Source of the DNA: JAPLJC01 sp963697965 | GTDB lineage: Bacteria; Desulfobacterota; Desulfobaccia; Desulfobaccales; 0-14-0-80-60-11 | DNA length: 64,000 bases | Assembly (NCBI GenBank): GCA_963697965.1 | Contig: OY969108.1 | Span: 930,001-994,000, forward strand | Reading direction: 5' to 3' | In this document: positions 18,138 to 26,812 of the stretch, in pieces | Layout: each line of letters begins with the position of its first letter | How positions within the stretch are numbered: position 1 is the stretch's first letter | The notes under the pieces: model-generated | The model's input: only the letters and a program-made list of their open reading frames with translations | Database searches by the model: none | What the model was told of the DNA's origin: nothing | Program-made: the position numbers and the translations under genes

Positions 18138-18269
18138 CCAGGGTCAGTTCAGCAGGTCCAATGAGGCCTTAAGGCCAAGGGGCCAGAGGGGCTAAGGATG
18201 GAGCCCCTTTCCTCGTTCACCAGGCAGAAGTCTGCCTGGGTTCGATTTCCGGGCCCCAAGGAGACTACC

Positions 18270-18452
18270 ATGAAAACCTGGTTTGGGTTGGCCTTGATTA
18301 TCCTCCCTCTTGGGGCCGGCTGTGCGCCGGGTTACTATGAAAAGGAGCCGGCCTATCAGGCCTATGAGCAGTCGTACCCCATGTTTACTAGAAATCCAGA
18401 GACTAATGAAGAATACCTGAACAGGATCTGGCAGGAATCGCAAGACCGCTGA
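18270..18452 (+). CDS. Very small lipoprotein
   Basis: A 60-residue product from the ATG after AGGAG. It starts MKTWFGLALIILPLGAGCAP, a lipoprotein signal with Cys 18, then a Tyr/Glu-rich mature part of about 40 residues with no known domain. It sits between the sigma-54 activator and a VOC-domain gene; spacing suggests possible co-transcription. Function unknown. Confidence 0.55.
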   Translation: MKTWFGLALIILPLGAGCAPGYYEKEPAYQAYEQSYPMFTRNPETNEEYLNRIWQESQDR

Positions 18453-18529
18453 TCCATGGCGAGGGAAACCTGGCCGGGGCGTGGCCCAGGATGAAATAGA
18501 CGGAATTGAGGCCCGCACAACGTGAGTTC

Positions 18530-18928
18530 ATGAGCAAAATACATATCCAACAACTGGACCACCTGGTGTTGACTGTCAGGAATATCCAAGAAACCGTCCG
18601 TTTTTATGAGTCGGTACTGGGAATGGAAAGGGAAATTTTCGGAGACGGCAGGGTGGCGCTAAAGTTTGGGCGCCAAAAGATCAATCTTCATGAAGCAGGA
18701 AAAGAGTGGGAACCCAAGGCGCACCAGCCGCTGCCAGGGTCGGCGGACCTGTGCTTGGTCACGGATACCGGGCTCAGTGCGGCCATGGCACACGTAAAGA
18801 GCAGGGGCGTGGACATAATAGAAGGGCCGGTGCGCCGTCTCGGCGCCAATGGCCCCATGCTTTCTTTCTATATCAGAGACCCTGATTTAAACCTTATCGA
18901 GATCTCAACCTATCAGAATCCCACCTAA
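18530..18928 (+). CDS. VOC (glyoxalase/bleomycin-resistance-like) family protein
   Basis: A 132-residue single VOC domain: LDHLVLTVRNIQETVRFYESVLGM at the start and SFYIRDPDLNLIEIS at the end, with the metal ligand positions H (LDHL) and E (LIEIS) present. VOC proteins act as metal-dependent lyases, dioxygenases, epimerases or as binding proteins; the substrate is not predictable. The start at 18530 (MSKIHIQQ) is preferred to the upstream in-frame codon because homologous sequence begins there. It precedes the sigma-54-controlled cluster and might act on one of its CoA intermediates, which is inference. Confidence 0.75.
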   Translation: MSKIHIQQLDHLVLTVRNIQETVRFYESVLGMEREIFGDGRVALKFGRQKINLHEAGKEWEPKAHQPLPGSADLCLVTDTGLSAAMAHVKSRGVDIIEGPVRRLGANGPMLSFYIRDPDLNLIEISTYQNPT

Positions 18929-18971
18929 AAACCTGCTTGGGCCTGCCAACCAGTTAAGTCAACTCTGAATA

Positions 18972-19015
18972 TTTCACATTTGAAATGAAAGCAAGACATG
19001 ATTGCACATGTGAAA
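18972..19015 (+). promoter_or_regulatory. Paired palindromic sites, likely enhancer for the sigma-54 activator
   Basis: TTTCACATTTGAAA (18972-18985) and TTGCACATGTGAAA (19002-19015) are copies of one 14-bp palindromic motif, centres 30 bp apart, about three helical turns. They lie 100-145 bp upstream of the -24/-12 promoter, the normal position for an enhancer-binding protein. A further TTTCA half-site follows at 19022. Confidence 0.6.
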
Positions 19016-19115
19016 CAGGTCATTTCAAACCTTCTTGATGTCCAACCTCACCGACCGCGGACGGCAAGCAAACCTGGCGCGGTTTTCAGGGTCTTTAACC
19101 GCCCCGTTAAGGCTA

Positions 19116-19131
19116 TGGCATAATCATTGCT
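19116..19131 (+). promoter_or_regulatory. Sigma-54 (-24/-12) promoter of the CoA-ligase/fumarate-reductase cluster
   Basis: TGGCATAATCATTGCT has the invariant GG and GC at the exact sigma-54 spacing and a good match at flanking positions. Transcription would start about 55 bases before the lyase start codon. Confidence 0.7.
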
Positions 19132-19199
19132 TTTCTTTCAAAAGGCCCCCGGCGGATGTTATCCAAGCCAGTCAACATCTTAAAATGAGGCAGGAAGAA

Positions 19200-20120
19200 A
19201 TGACCCGGCTGCGACGCAGTTTCCTCTTTGCTCCGGCAACCGACCTTCGCAAGGTCGATAAGGCGTTATCCCTCGATGCCGATGCGGTGATCATCGACCT
19301 TGAGGATGCGGTGGCGGTATCCGAAAAGGTGCGAGCCCGCAGTCTGATGGTGGACGTGCTGAGCAGGGTGCGGCGGGACGGCGTCTACATACGGGTGAAT
19401 GGGGTAAATACCCCATGGATTCTGGGCGATATCATGGCCGTGCTGGGCAATCGCCCCGCCGGCATCATGCTCCCCAAGGCCGAGTGCCAGGAAGAAGTGA
19501 GGCGGGTCGATTGGCTGATCGGCCAACTGGAAATGGAATACGCCCTGCCTCCCGGCAATATTGAGCTTATTCCCCTGGTGGAAACCGCCCGGGGAGTGGC
19601 CAACGCCGGCGCGGTCGCCTCTTCCGGCCCCAGGGTGAGGCGGCTGGCATTTGGGGCGGTGGACTACACTCTCGACATGGGCATCGTGCTTACGGACGAA
19701 GGCCGCGAGCTGTTTTACGCCAGGTCCCAGCTCGCCGTCGCCAGCCGGGCGGCGGGAATCGAGGGGCCCATCGATACGGTCAATATCGACCTGAAGGATG
19801 AGGCCCGGCTCAGGAAGGATTGCCAGCTGGCCCGGCAGCTCGGGTTTTCGGGCAAGCTGGTAATTCATCCTGCCCAAATCGCTCCGGTCAATGAAGCCTT
19901 TTCTCCCACGCCCGCCGAGATCGAGTATGCCGCCAGGGTGGTGCGGGCTTTTGACAAAGCGGAAGCCGCCGGCGTTGCCGCGGTGCAACTGGACGGCAAG
20001 TTCATCGATTATCCGGTGGCGGCGTGGGCCCGGCGGGTTCTCGGTATAGCCCAAACTTTGGGGTTGCCCCTGGCGCTGGGGGAAGAGGCCGCGCTCCACG
20101 GCGGCTCCAAAGACGAATAG
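19200..20120 (+). CDS. HpcH/HpaI-family CoA-ester lyase (CitE/malyl-CoA lyase-like)
   Basis: Likely cleaves a 3-hydroxyacyl-CoA such as malyl-, citramalyl- or citryl-CoA into acetyl-CoA plus an oxoacid. The start MTRLRRSFLFAPA is where the family begins; the open frame extends upstream across the promoter and is not coding. Motifs: IIDLEDAV (Mg ligand region), YIRVNG, GIMLPKAE, ELIPLVETARGVAN (catalytic/ligand Glu), FGAVDYTLDMG and KLVIHPAQI. Length 306 is typical of CitE-type lyases. It is first gene after the sigma-54 promoter and 23 bases before the CoA-ligase beta subunit, which supports a ligase-then-lyase route. Confidence 0.85.
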   Translation: MTRLRRSFLFAPATDLRKVDKALSLDADAVIIDLEDAVAVSEKVRARSLMVDVLSRVRRDGVYIRVNGVNTPWILGDIMAVLGNRPAGIMLPKAECQEEVRRVDWLIGQLEMEYALPPGNIELIPLVETARGVANAGAVASSGPRVRRLAFGAVDYTLDMGIVLTDEGRELFYARSQLAVASRAAGIEGPIDTVNIDLKDEARLRKDCQLARQLGFSGKLVIHPAQIAPVNEAFSPTPAEIEYAARVVRAFDKAEAAGVAAVQLDGKFIDYPVAAWARRVLGIAQTLGLPLALGEEAALHGGSKDE

Positions 20121-20143
20121 CGGCAAGTTAGGGGGATCATAAC

Positions 20144-21370
20144 GTGGGACGACTCCTGGAGCATCACGCCAAGCAACTGCTGAAGGACGAGGGCCTGGCC
20201 GTGCCGCCGGGCGAGATTGCCGCGAGTGAGAACGAAGTCTTGGAAATCGCGCGGCTGATTGGCAAGCCCGTGGTAATCAAAGCCCTGGTTCCGGTGGGCC
20301 GGCGCGGCAAAGCGGGAGCCATCCGCTTTGCCGAGAATCCGGAAGACGCCGTTTCCATTAGCCGGGAAATGCTGGGTTCTTCGGTTCGCAACTTTCCTGT
20401 GGAACAGGTGCTCATCGAAGAGAGGCTCGATATCGACCAGGAATGGTATGTGTCCATAACCTTCGACAAGAACAAAAAGGCTCCGGTAATCATCGCCAGC
20501 CTTAGGGGCGGTGTGGACGTCGAGGAACTCAGCCGCTCCTACCCCGGTGAGATTCTGGTGCGGGAGGTGGATCCCTTGTCAGATCTTGCCGATTATGAGA
20601 CGAGGGAGATCTTTGCCGAGCTCGGGGTGAGGGGGAAGCTGCTCATTGCTGCGGCGGGGGTGCTGGCAAAGCTCTACCGCGCCTTTCAACGCTATGACGC
20701 CTACCTCCTCGAGGTAAATCCGCTGGTCATTACCCGCGATGGCCAGATCATGGCTGCGGCGGCCGTCATGAGCGTCGACGATAGCGCCATGTACCGGCAA
20801 ACGGGCCTGACGGACATGGTCCAGATGGGCAGCGAGCGGGCCTGGCGCCCTCTTACGGACCTCGAAAAGAGGATGGTCGAGGTTAACGAATCCGACCCCT
20901 ACAGGGGAACCGCCCGCTACACCGAGATGCCTGAAGGCGATATCGGGTTTATGTGCGGCGGTGGCGGCGGCAGCCTCTTGTGTTTCGATACGCTCACCGC
21001 CCTGGGCGGCCACCCGGCAAATTACTCCGAAGTCGGGGGAAATCCCGCCGAAGAGAAGGTTTTCGGGATCACCAAGGGTATCCTTTCCAAGGTGGGGGTA
21101 AAGGGCTTGTTTGTTTGCCACAATATTACCAATAACACCCAGGTGGATATCCTGGCCCGGGGAATCATCAGGGCCTTGGAGGACCTGCGGGTGGATCTCT
21201 CGACCTTTCCGGTAGTGGTGCGTGAGGCCGGCGTCAATGATGCCGCGGCCCGGGAGCTTTTCACCGCCGCCGGGGTCGAATACTACGGCGATGAGGTAAC
21301 CATGACCGAAGCCTGTACCCACATGATAACCCGGATGCAAAAGAACTTGGCCGACAGGAGGCCCGGCTGA
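20144..21370 (+). CDS. ATP-grasp CoA ligase beta subunit (SucC/MtkA-like)
   Basis: With the next gene it should activate a carboxylic acid to its CoA thioester using ATP or GTP. GTG start after AGGGGG. The N-terminal ATP-grasp (LLEHHAKQLLKDEGLAVPPGE; KPVVIKALVPVGRRGKAGAI) and YLLEVNPLVITRDG are SucC-like; the C-terminal ligase domain holds GGNPAEEKVFGITKGIL and HNITNNTQVDILARGI. Length 408 residues. It overlaps the alpha-subunit gene by the shared A of TGATG, so the pair is translationally coupled. The acid (succinate, malate, citrate, citramalate or other) is not decided by sequence. Confidence 0.85.
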   Translation: MGRLLEHHAKQLLKDEGLAVPPGEIAASENEVLEIARLIGKPVVIKALVPVGRRGKAGAIRFAENPEDAVSISREMLGSSVRNFPVEQVLIEERLDIDQEWYVSITFDKNKKAPVIIASLRGGVDVEELSRSYPGEILVREVDPLSDLADYETREIFAELGVRGKLLIAAAGVLAKLYRAFQRYDAYLLEVNPLVITRDGQIMAAAAVMSVDDSAMYRQTGLTDMVQMGSERAWRPLTDLEKRMVEVNESDPYRGTARYTEMPEGDIGFMCGGGGGSLLCFDTLTALGGHPANYSEVGGNPAEEKVFGITKGILSKVGVKGLFVCHNITNNTQVDILARGIIRALEDLRVDLSTFPVVVREAGVNDAAARELFTAAGVEYYGDEVTMTEACTHMITRMQKNLADRRPG

Positions 21371-22296
21371 TGGCTATTCTGATAAATCGCCACTCCCGGA
21401 TCGTAGTGCAGGGAATAACCGGCCGGGAAGCCTCCATGGTCACGAAGCACACTTTGGCCTATGGTGCCAGGATAGCGGCCGGAGTGACCCCGGGTAAGGG
21501 TGGCCAGGAGGTTCACGGCATCCCTGTGTACGATACGCTCAAAGCAGCCTGTGCCGCTCATGAGCTCGATACCTCGGTTATTTACGTGCCCCCCGCTTTC
21601 GTGTCCGATGCCGTTGCCGAGGCCGTGGCCAACGGCATCAAATTAATCCTGATTCCCACAGAAAACGTCCCCCAGAAGGATGCGGTCAAGTGCCTGGCCC
21701 TGGCCCGCCGGGCGGGAGTTCGGGTGATAGGCCCCAACTCCGTGGGGATGATCAACCCGGCTGACCGCGTGAAGCTCGGAGCCATCGGGGGAGATAACGT
21801 GGAGCGCTGCTTCGTCCCCGGTCCGGTGGGAGTCATTTCGAGGAGCGGCGGCATGACGGCAGAGGTCTCGTGGATGGTGAGACGGGCCGGATACGGCGTC
21901 AGCACGAGTGTCAGCATCGGCGGCGACGCCCTTATCGGCAGCACCATTAAGGACCTCCTGCCCTTGTTCGAAGCCGACCCCGAGACGCGGGCGGTGGTGA
22001 TCTTTTCCGAGCCGGGAACCTCCCAAGAGGAGGAGGCCGCAGATTTCATCTTGCAGGGGGGATTCAGGAAGCCTCTGATTGCTTATATTGCGGGGCGCTT
22101 TACTGAAGATATGCCGGAAGGAACGGTCTTCGGGCACGCGGCCTCGATAATTTCGGGAAACTATGGCAGGCCGTCACTGAAGGCGGCCTATCTCAAGAAG
22201 GCCGGCGCCCATGTGCTCGAGAATTTTGATGACCTGATTCCCACCCTGCGGCAGGTGCTGGGCTCGCCGAGCGCAGTGGCGGGATCAGCCGGGTAA
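21370..22296 (+). CDS. CoA ligase alpha subunit (SucD/MtkB-like)
   Basis: A 308-residue CoA-binding subunit with the phospho-histidine. The Rossmann start (RIVVQGITGREASMVTKHTLAYG), IGPNSVG, the GPVGVISRSGGMTAEV loop and VFGHAASII, whose His is the phosphorylated residue in SucD, are all present. It overlaps the beta gene and is followed by the flavoprotein after 21 bases. The partner lyase upstream suggests it forms the CoA ester that is then cleaved. Confidence 0.87.
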   Translation: MAILINRHSRIVVQGITGREASMVTKHTLAYGARIAAGVTPGKGGQEVHGIPVYDTLKAACAAHELDTSVIYVPPAFVSDAVAEAVANGIKLILIPTENVPQKDAVKCLALARRAGVRVIGPNSVGMINPADRVKLGAIGGDNVERCFVPGPVGVISRSGGMTAEVSWMVRRAGYGVSTSVSIGGDALIGSTIKDLLPLFEADPETRAVVIFSEPGTSQEEEAADFILQGGFRKPLIAYIAGRFTEDMPEGTVFGHAASIISGNYGRPSLKAAYLKKAGAHVLENFDDLIPTLRQVLGSPSAVAGSAG

Positions 22297-22317
22297 GGCC
22301 CCCCAGGAGCGGTTGCC

Positions 22318-24003
22318 ATGCTGATGCATGAGGTGCTGGTGGTGGGAGGAGGGCTGGCGGGGCTGATGGCCGCGCTCCAGGTCTCGGGCGGAGCCGATAC
22401 CGCCGTCCTCAGCAAGATCTACCCAACCCGCTCGCACAGCGGGGCGGCCCAAGGGGGGTTCAATGCGGCTATGGCCGCCAATGACAGCGTTGCAGCCCAT
22501 ATCTTCGACACGGTGAAAGGCAGCGACTATCTGGGGGATCAGGATGCGATAGAGGTGCTTTGCTCGGACGGGCCCGGGGTGATCTGCGAACTGGACCGGA
22601 TGGGGGTGCCCTGGACCCGCAGTGCCGAGGGCGCCATCGCCCAGCGTTCCCTGGGTGGGGCCGGCTTCCCCCGCGCCTGCTTTGCCGCCGACTTTTCCGG
22701 GCATGTAGTATTACATACCCTGTATGAGCAGATCCTGAAGCAGGGAGTTAAGGTGTACCCGGAGTGGCACCTCCTGGAGCTTCTGCTGGAAGACGGGCGC
22801 GTTTCGGGGGCCCTGGTCTACGACCTGCCCCGGGCCAGGCTCGAAGTCATCCGGACCAAGCAGATCATCCTGGCAACCGGCGGCTATGGTCGCGCCTTTG
22901 CCAAGACTACGAACGCCCATGCCAATACCGGAGACGGTATGGCCATCGCCTACCGGGCGGGGGCCGTGCTTTCGGATATGGAGTTCGTGCAGTTCCATCC
23001 GACGACCCTGTATGGAACGAATATCCTCATATCGGAAGCTGCCCGGGGCGAAGGAGGATACCTGCGCAACGCCAGGGGCGACCGCTTCATGGCCAATTAT
23101 GCGCCGGAGAAGATGGAACTGGCTCCCCGGGATGTGGTCTCAAGGGCGATTTTCAATGAAATCAAGGAAGGCCGGGGGTTTGAGGGGCATTATGTCCACC
23201 TGGACCTTACCCATCTTGGAGAGGCCCTGATTGCGGAACGGCTGCCTCAGGTGAGAGAGCTGGCCATCCGCTACAGCGGGGCCGATCCGGCGCTCCTGCC
23301 GATAAACATCGAGCCCGCCCAGCATTACAGCATGGGGGGGGTGCGGACCGACATTTGGGGAATGACCCCTCTGCCGGGGCTGCTGGCGGCGGGAGAGGCC
23401 GCCAACTTGAGCGTGCACGGAGCCAACCGGCTGGGCGGCAATTCGCTTCTGGAAACCGTGGTCTTTGGCAGGCGGGCCGGCCGCAAAGCCGTGGAGTTCA
23501 CCCGGGAAGAGACTTGGCCCAGTCTTTCCAATAGGACGGTGAAACGCTATCTCGATCCGTGGAAGGCCCTCCTGGCCGCCGAGCCTGTAAGGCTTGCCCG
23601 GGATGACAGCACTTTCGCGATCCGCCGCGACCTGACGACTCTGATGACTAATCAGGTGGGGGTTTTCAGGACCGGCAGCGAACTCAAGGACGCCGTGGAC
23701 CGCCTGCAGCAGCTCAGAGAGCGCTATCGCAGGCTTTTGGCTCCAACAGGATGCCAACCTTTCAATTATAACCTCATGGATTTTCTGGAGGTTGGGTACC
23801 TCCTGGACCTTTCAGAAATTATAGCCCGGGGCGCCCGGGCGCGGTCCGAAAGCCGAGGGGCGCACTCCCGGACGGACTTCCCTCAGCGCGATGACCAGAA
23901 TTGGCTGCACCACACCTTTGCCCGGTGGGGAGAAAACGGACCCGAGTTTAGTGCCGGCCCAGTCACCATAACCAAGTACCCACCGCAGGAGAGAGGTTAC
24001 TGA
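22318..24003 (+). CDS. Fumarate reductase/succinate dehydrogenase-type flavoprotein
   Basis: A 561-residue FAD enzyme of the SdhA/FrdA/L-aspartate oxidase family. Visible are the dinucleotide motif VVGGGLAGLMAA, TRSHSGAAQGG with His 40 at the position of covalent FAD attachment, EFVQFHPTTLYG, the active-site RGEGGYLRN, YSMGGVRTD and HGANRLGGNSLLE, and the C-terminal RSESRGAHSRTDFPQRDD. The chemistry should be alpha,beta-dehydrogenation or reduction of a dicarboxylate. An iron-sulfur subunit follows after 2 bases but no membrane anchor gene follows, so the complex may be soluble. A second, diverged flavoprotein lies at 38206-39796. Confidence 0.87.
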   Translation: MLMHEVLVVGGGLAGLMAALQVSGGADTAVLSKIYPTRSHSGAAQGGFNAAMAANDSVAAHIFDTVKGSDYLGDQDAIEVLCSDGPGVICELDRMGVPWTRSAEGAIAQRSLGGAGFPRACFAADFSGHVVLHTLYEQILKQGVKVYPEWHLLELLLEDGRVSGALVYDLPRARLEVIRTKQIILATGGYGRAFAKTTNAHANTGDGMAIAYRAGAVLSDMEFVQFHPTTLYGTNILISEAARGEGGYLRNARGDRFMANYAPEKMELAPRDVVSRAIFNEIKEGRGFEGHYVHLDLTHLGEALIAERLPQVRELAIRYSGADPALLPINIEPAQHYSMGGVRTDIWGMTPLPGLLAAGEAANLSVHGANRLGGNSLLETVVFGRRAGRKAVEFTREETWPSLSNRTVKRYLDPWKALLAAEPVRLARDDSTFAIRRDLTTLMTNQVGVFRTGSELKDAVDRLQQLRERYRRLLAPTGCQPFNYNLMDFLEVGYLLDLSEIIARGARARSESRGAHSRTDFPQRDDQNWLHHTFARWGENGPEFSAGPVTITKYPPQERGY

Positions 24004-24005
24004 AA

Positions 24006-24650
24006 ATGGAAGTGACCCTGAAAATATGCCGTTTCGATCCTGGGGAGGATATTTTACCTTATTTTCAGGAATTCCCGGTGAGTGTGGAAGGAAGCCAGAC
24101 GGTGCTCGATTCTTTGCTCCTGGCCTGGCAGCAGGACCCCACGCTCTCTTTTCGCCGCTCCTGCCGCAGCGCCATCTGCGGTTCTTGCGCCGTTCGCATC
24201 AATGGACAGCCGGCGCTGGCATGTCAAACCCTGATTAGCAAAGCCACCGCAGATGGAGGCGCCATCACCATCGAACCGCTGCCCCATTTCCGGCAATTAA
24301 AGGACCTGGTTGTAGATCTGGAGCCGTTCTTTGCATCCCTAAGGGCTACTATTCCTTGGCTTATTCTGCGGGAGGACTACGAGGGCTGGATGTCTCCCGA
24401 GATCGCCCGCCAGCTTGAAAGTCCTGCCACCTGCATACTCTGCGGGTTATGCCAGGCGGCCCTGGGCGAGACTGAAGAAATCAAACCTGCTACCCTGGTG
24501 AAGGCGCTCAGGCTGTCCCAGGACCCGCGCGACGCTCTGGGCATGCACCGAATCCGGCTGATGCAGGTGCCGGCCGAGGTTTTGCAGCTCTTCCTCAGGC
24601 GTCTTCCGGAGAAGTGTCCGAAAGGAATCAAAATAACCGTGGCGGCCTAG
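24006..24650 (+). CDS. SdhB/FrdB-like iron-sulfur subunit lacking the [3Fe-4S] ligands
   Basis: A 214-residue partner of the preceding flavoprotein. The [2Fe-2S] cysteines are C53, C58, C61 and C73 (SCRSAICGSC...LAC). The [4Fe-4S] set is C143, C146, C149 and C204 (CILCGLC and EKCPKG). The three positions that ligate the [3Fe-4S] cluster in E. coli SdhB (C159, C206, C212) are here L153, Q194 and L200. So the quinone-proximal cluster should be absent. With no SdhC/SdhD-like gene nearby, electrons probably go to another partner. The C-terminal end is also shorter than usual. Alignment was by eye, anchored on the flanking CPKG and CILCGLC motifs. Confidence 0.85.
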   Translation: MEVTLKICRFDPGEDILPYFQEFPVSVEGSQTVLDSLLLAWQQDPTLSFRRSCRSAICGSCAVRINGQPALACQTLISKATADGGAITIEPLPHFRQLKDLVVDLEPFFASLRATIPWLILREDYEGWMSPEIARQLESPATCILCGLCQAALGETEEIKPATLVKALRLSQDPRDALGMHRIRLMQVPAEVLQLFLRRLPEKCPKGIKITVAA

Positions 24651-24683
24651 TCAGTGGCCCGGCGGGCCAAGGGAGGAGGGAGT

Positions 24684-25316
24684 ATGAGTCGTTGCGCCGA
24701 ATGCGGTGTGTATGCTTGCCGGAGTGGCAAAATTGATAGTGCTCCCGAGCACTGTCCCATGGGCAGTGCCGGGCCGGTTTACGAAGAGGCCAAGAACGAG
24801 TACCTGAAACCTGATGTCCAGGAATTTGCCCGAAAGTCAGCCATTACCGAGTCAGCAGGGTACGGCCAATGGACCCGGCTGGAAGAGATCATCCATTTCA
24901 GCCGCCTGGCAGGCTTCACCAAACTGGGACTGGCATTCTGCACCGGCCTGCGCAAGGAGGCGAAAGAAGTCGCCAAGATCCTGAAAAGTGCGGGATTCGA
25001 GCTTGAATCCGTCATGTGCAAGACTGGCTCAGTTCCCAAAGAGACCTTGGGAGTCAAGGAGGACGAGAAGGTTCATCCCGGCCAGTTCGAACCCATGTGC
25101 AACTCCATTTGCCAGGCCAAGCTGCTTAATCGCGCCGGAACCCAATTCAATATCCTTCTCGGGCTGTGTGTCGGACACGACACCCTGTTCTTTCAATATT
25201 CCGAGGCGCCGGTAACGATCTTTGCCGTAAAAGATCGGGCCCTGGCACACAATCCGCTGGGAGCCATCTACGCCGGTCACTACTTCAGCCGCAAGTTTGC
25301 GGCCTGGAAAAAGTGA
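24684..25316 (+). CDS. DUF1847 metal-binding-like protein
   Basis: A 210-residue protein from the ATG after GGAGGGAG. Cysteines are abundant: CAECGVYACRSG and CPMG in the first 30 residues, then C in LAFCTGLRKEA, VMCKTG and MCNSICQA. I recognise the DUF1847 family, common in strict anaerobes and presumed to bind metal or an Fe-S cluster. It lies between the Fe-S subunit and the transporter genes of the cluster, so it may serve the electron route of the unusual SdhAB-like pair. That link is inference from position. Confidence 0.75.
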   Translation: MSRCAECGVYACRSGKIDSAPEHCPMGSAGPVYEEAKNEYLKPDVQEFARKSAITESAGYGQWTRLEEIIHFSRLAGFTKLGLAFCTGLRKEAKEVAKILKSAGFELESVMCKTGSVPKETLGVKEDEKVHPGQFEPMCNSICQAKLLNRAGTQFNILLGLCVGHDTLFFQYSEAPVTIFAVKDRALAHNPLGAIYAGHYFSRKFAAWKK

Positions 25317-25391
25317 ATAACCTGGCGGGACCAAGCGAGACCAAGCCCTGGCGGGCCTGGTCCACCAATACGGAGAGGAGGAGGGCAGACT

Positions 25392-26615
25392 ATGAAGATG
25401 CTGAGGGTATTGGCGGTGGCTGGCATGGTCTTGGCGGCAATCTTGATGGCGATTCCCTATGCCTTCGGGGCGGATGCGGAACCCATCAAGATTGGCGTCA
25501 TTGTGTCGCTGACCGGACAGGAGGCCAACTTCGGCCAAATGATCCACAATTCCAACATGATGGCCTTTGATGATCTCGGCATCAAGGATATAGACGGGAG
25601 GCCGATCCAATTCGTGTTGGAAGACGATGGCAGTAATCCTCAGACAGCCAAATCCGCCATCGAGAAGCTGATAACCATGAATAAGGTCGACATGGTGGTG
25701 GGGGGGTACACGAGTTCTTGTACTGCGGCCATGGCAGGCACGGCGGAAGATCTGGGCTGTCCCCTGGTCATCGACTGCGGGTCTGCCGACGAGATCACGA
25801 CCAAACCGAATAAGTGGGTATTCTCCGGGCCCCGGGTGCCTGCCTCCCACTATGGCGACGCCCTCTGGACCCTGATTGATCAGGTGATCAAGCCCAAAAA
25901 AGTGGCGCTTTTCTTCGAAAACACCGACTGGGGCACCAGTTCCTCCAAGGCGTTGCGAGCCGGATTTCAAAAGAGGGGCATTAATTTGATATTCGACCAG
26001 CCGTATGAGTCCGGGGCCATGACTTTTATACCGATGCTCACCCGGATAAAGTCTGAAAAACCGGACATGGTCATGGCGGTTTCATACTTGACTGACGCCA
26101 TCATGATCGCCAAACAGATGGCGCAGATCCATCTCGATGTTCCAATGTATATGGGATATGCGGGCGGCTATACGATGCCGGAGTTCGTCGACCACTGCGG
26201 CAAGGACGTTAACTATATAGCCTCTACCACCAACTGGAGCCCGCAGGCCCCCTGGCCTGGCGTCAAGCAATACTTTGAGGCCTATAACCAGAAATACCAT
26301 AAGCCGCCGGATTATCATGGCGCCCAGGGATACGCCGCCATGCAGATCGCCATGGACGCCTTGAAGAGGGCCACCAAGCCCATTACCAGAGACAGTATTA
26401 GAGAGGCCCTCACCAAGACGGACCTGATGACCGTTATGGGAAAAATCCAGCACCACGAGTGGCAGGACGACCTCGGCCATCACTACTATAATCAGGGGCT
26501 TCCTCTAACCTATGTTATTCAATGGCAAGACCTGAAGCAGCAAGTCGTCTGGCCGATAGAGGCCAAAACGGCAGATCTGATCTTCCCGGTGCCTCCCTTT
26601 GAGCAAAGGAAATAA
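25392..26615 (+). CDS. ABC transporter substrate-binding protein (Leu/Ile/Val type)
   Basis: A periplasmic solute receptor of the type I branched-chain amino acid/amide family. Signal peptide residues 1-26 (MVLAAILMAIPYAFGA). The mature start IKIGVIVSLTGQEANFGQ and the two-lobe pattern (VGGYTSSCTAAMAGTAEDLGCPLVID, ALFFENTDWGTSSSKALRAGF) are typical. Members bind amino acids, urea, short acids or aromatic acids. Because it sits among acid-CoA ligase and dehydrogenase genes, an organic acid ligand is more likely than an amino acid. Confidence 0.88.
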   Translation: MKMLRVLAVAGMVLAAILMAIPYAFGADAEPIKIGVIVSLTGQEANFGQMIHNSNMMAFDDLGIKDIDGRPIQFVLEDDGSNPQTAKSAIEKLITMNKVDMVVGGYTSSCTAAMAGTAEDLGCPLVIDCGSADEITTKPNKWVFSGPRVPASHYGDALWTLIDQVIKPKKVALFFENTDWGTSSSKALRAGFQKRGINLIFDQPYESGAMTFIPMLTRIKSEKPDMVMAVSYLTDAIMIAKQMAQIHLDVPMYMGYAGGYTMPEFVDHCGKDVNYIASTTNWSPQAPWPGVKQYFEAYNQKYHKPPDYHGAQGYAAMQIAMDALKRATKPITRDSIREALTKTDLMTVMGKIQHHEWQDDLGHHYYNQGLPLTYVIQWQDLKQQVVWPIEAKTADLIFPVPPFEQRK

Positions 26616-26812
26616 AGGAAGCACCGTACGGCGCAGGTCTGGTGGGAAAAGGCAGGGTGGAGCAAGGAGAATTCTTCAAGTTCCGCCCTTGCCGTAATTT
26701 GACGCCCCGTTTTGGCAATCCTGCCAATCTCTTTCTGTCACAGGGGGGGTCTCTTTTTGGCTGTTGCGGTGGTCGTTTTCCCATTGCCATTTACAGGAGG
26801 CCCTGCGCCCTC

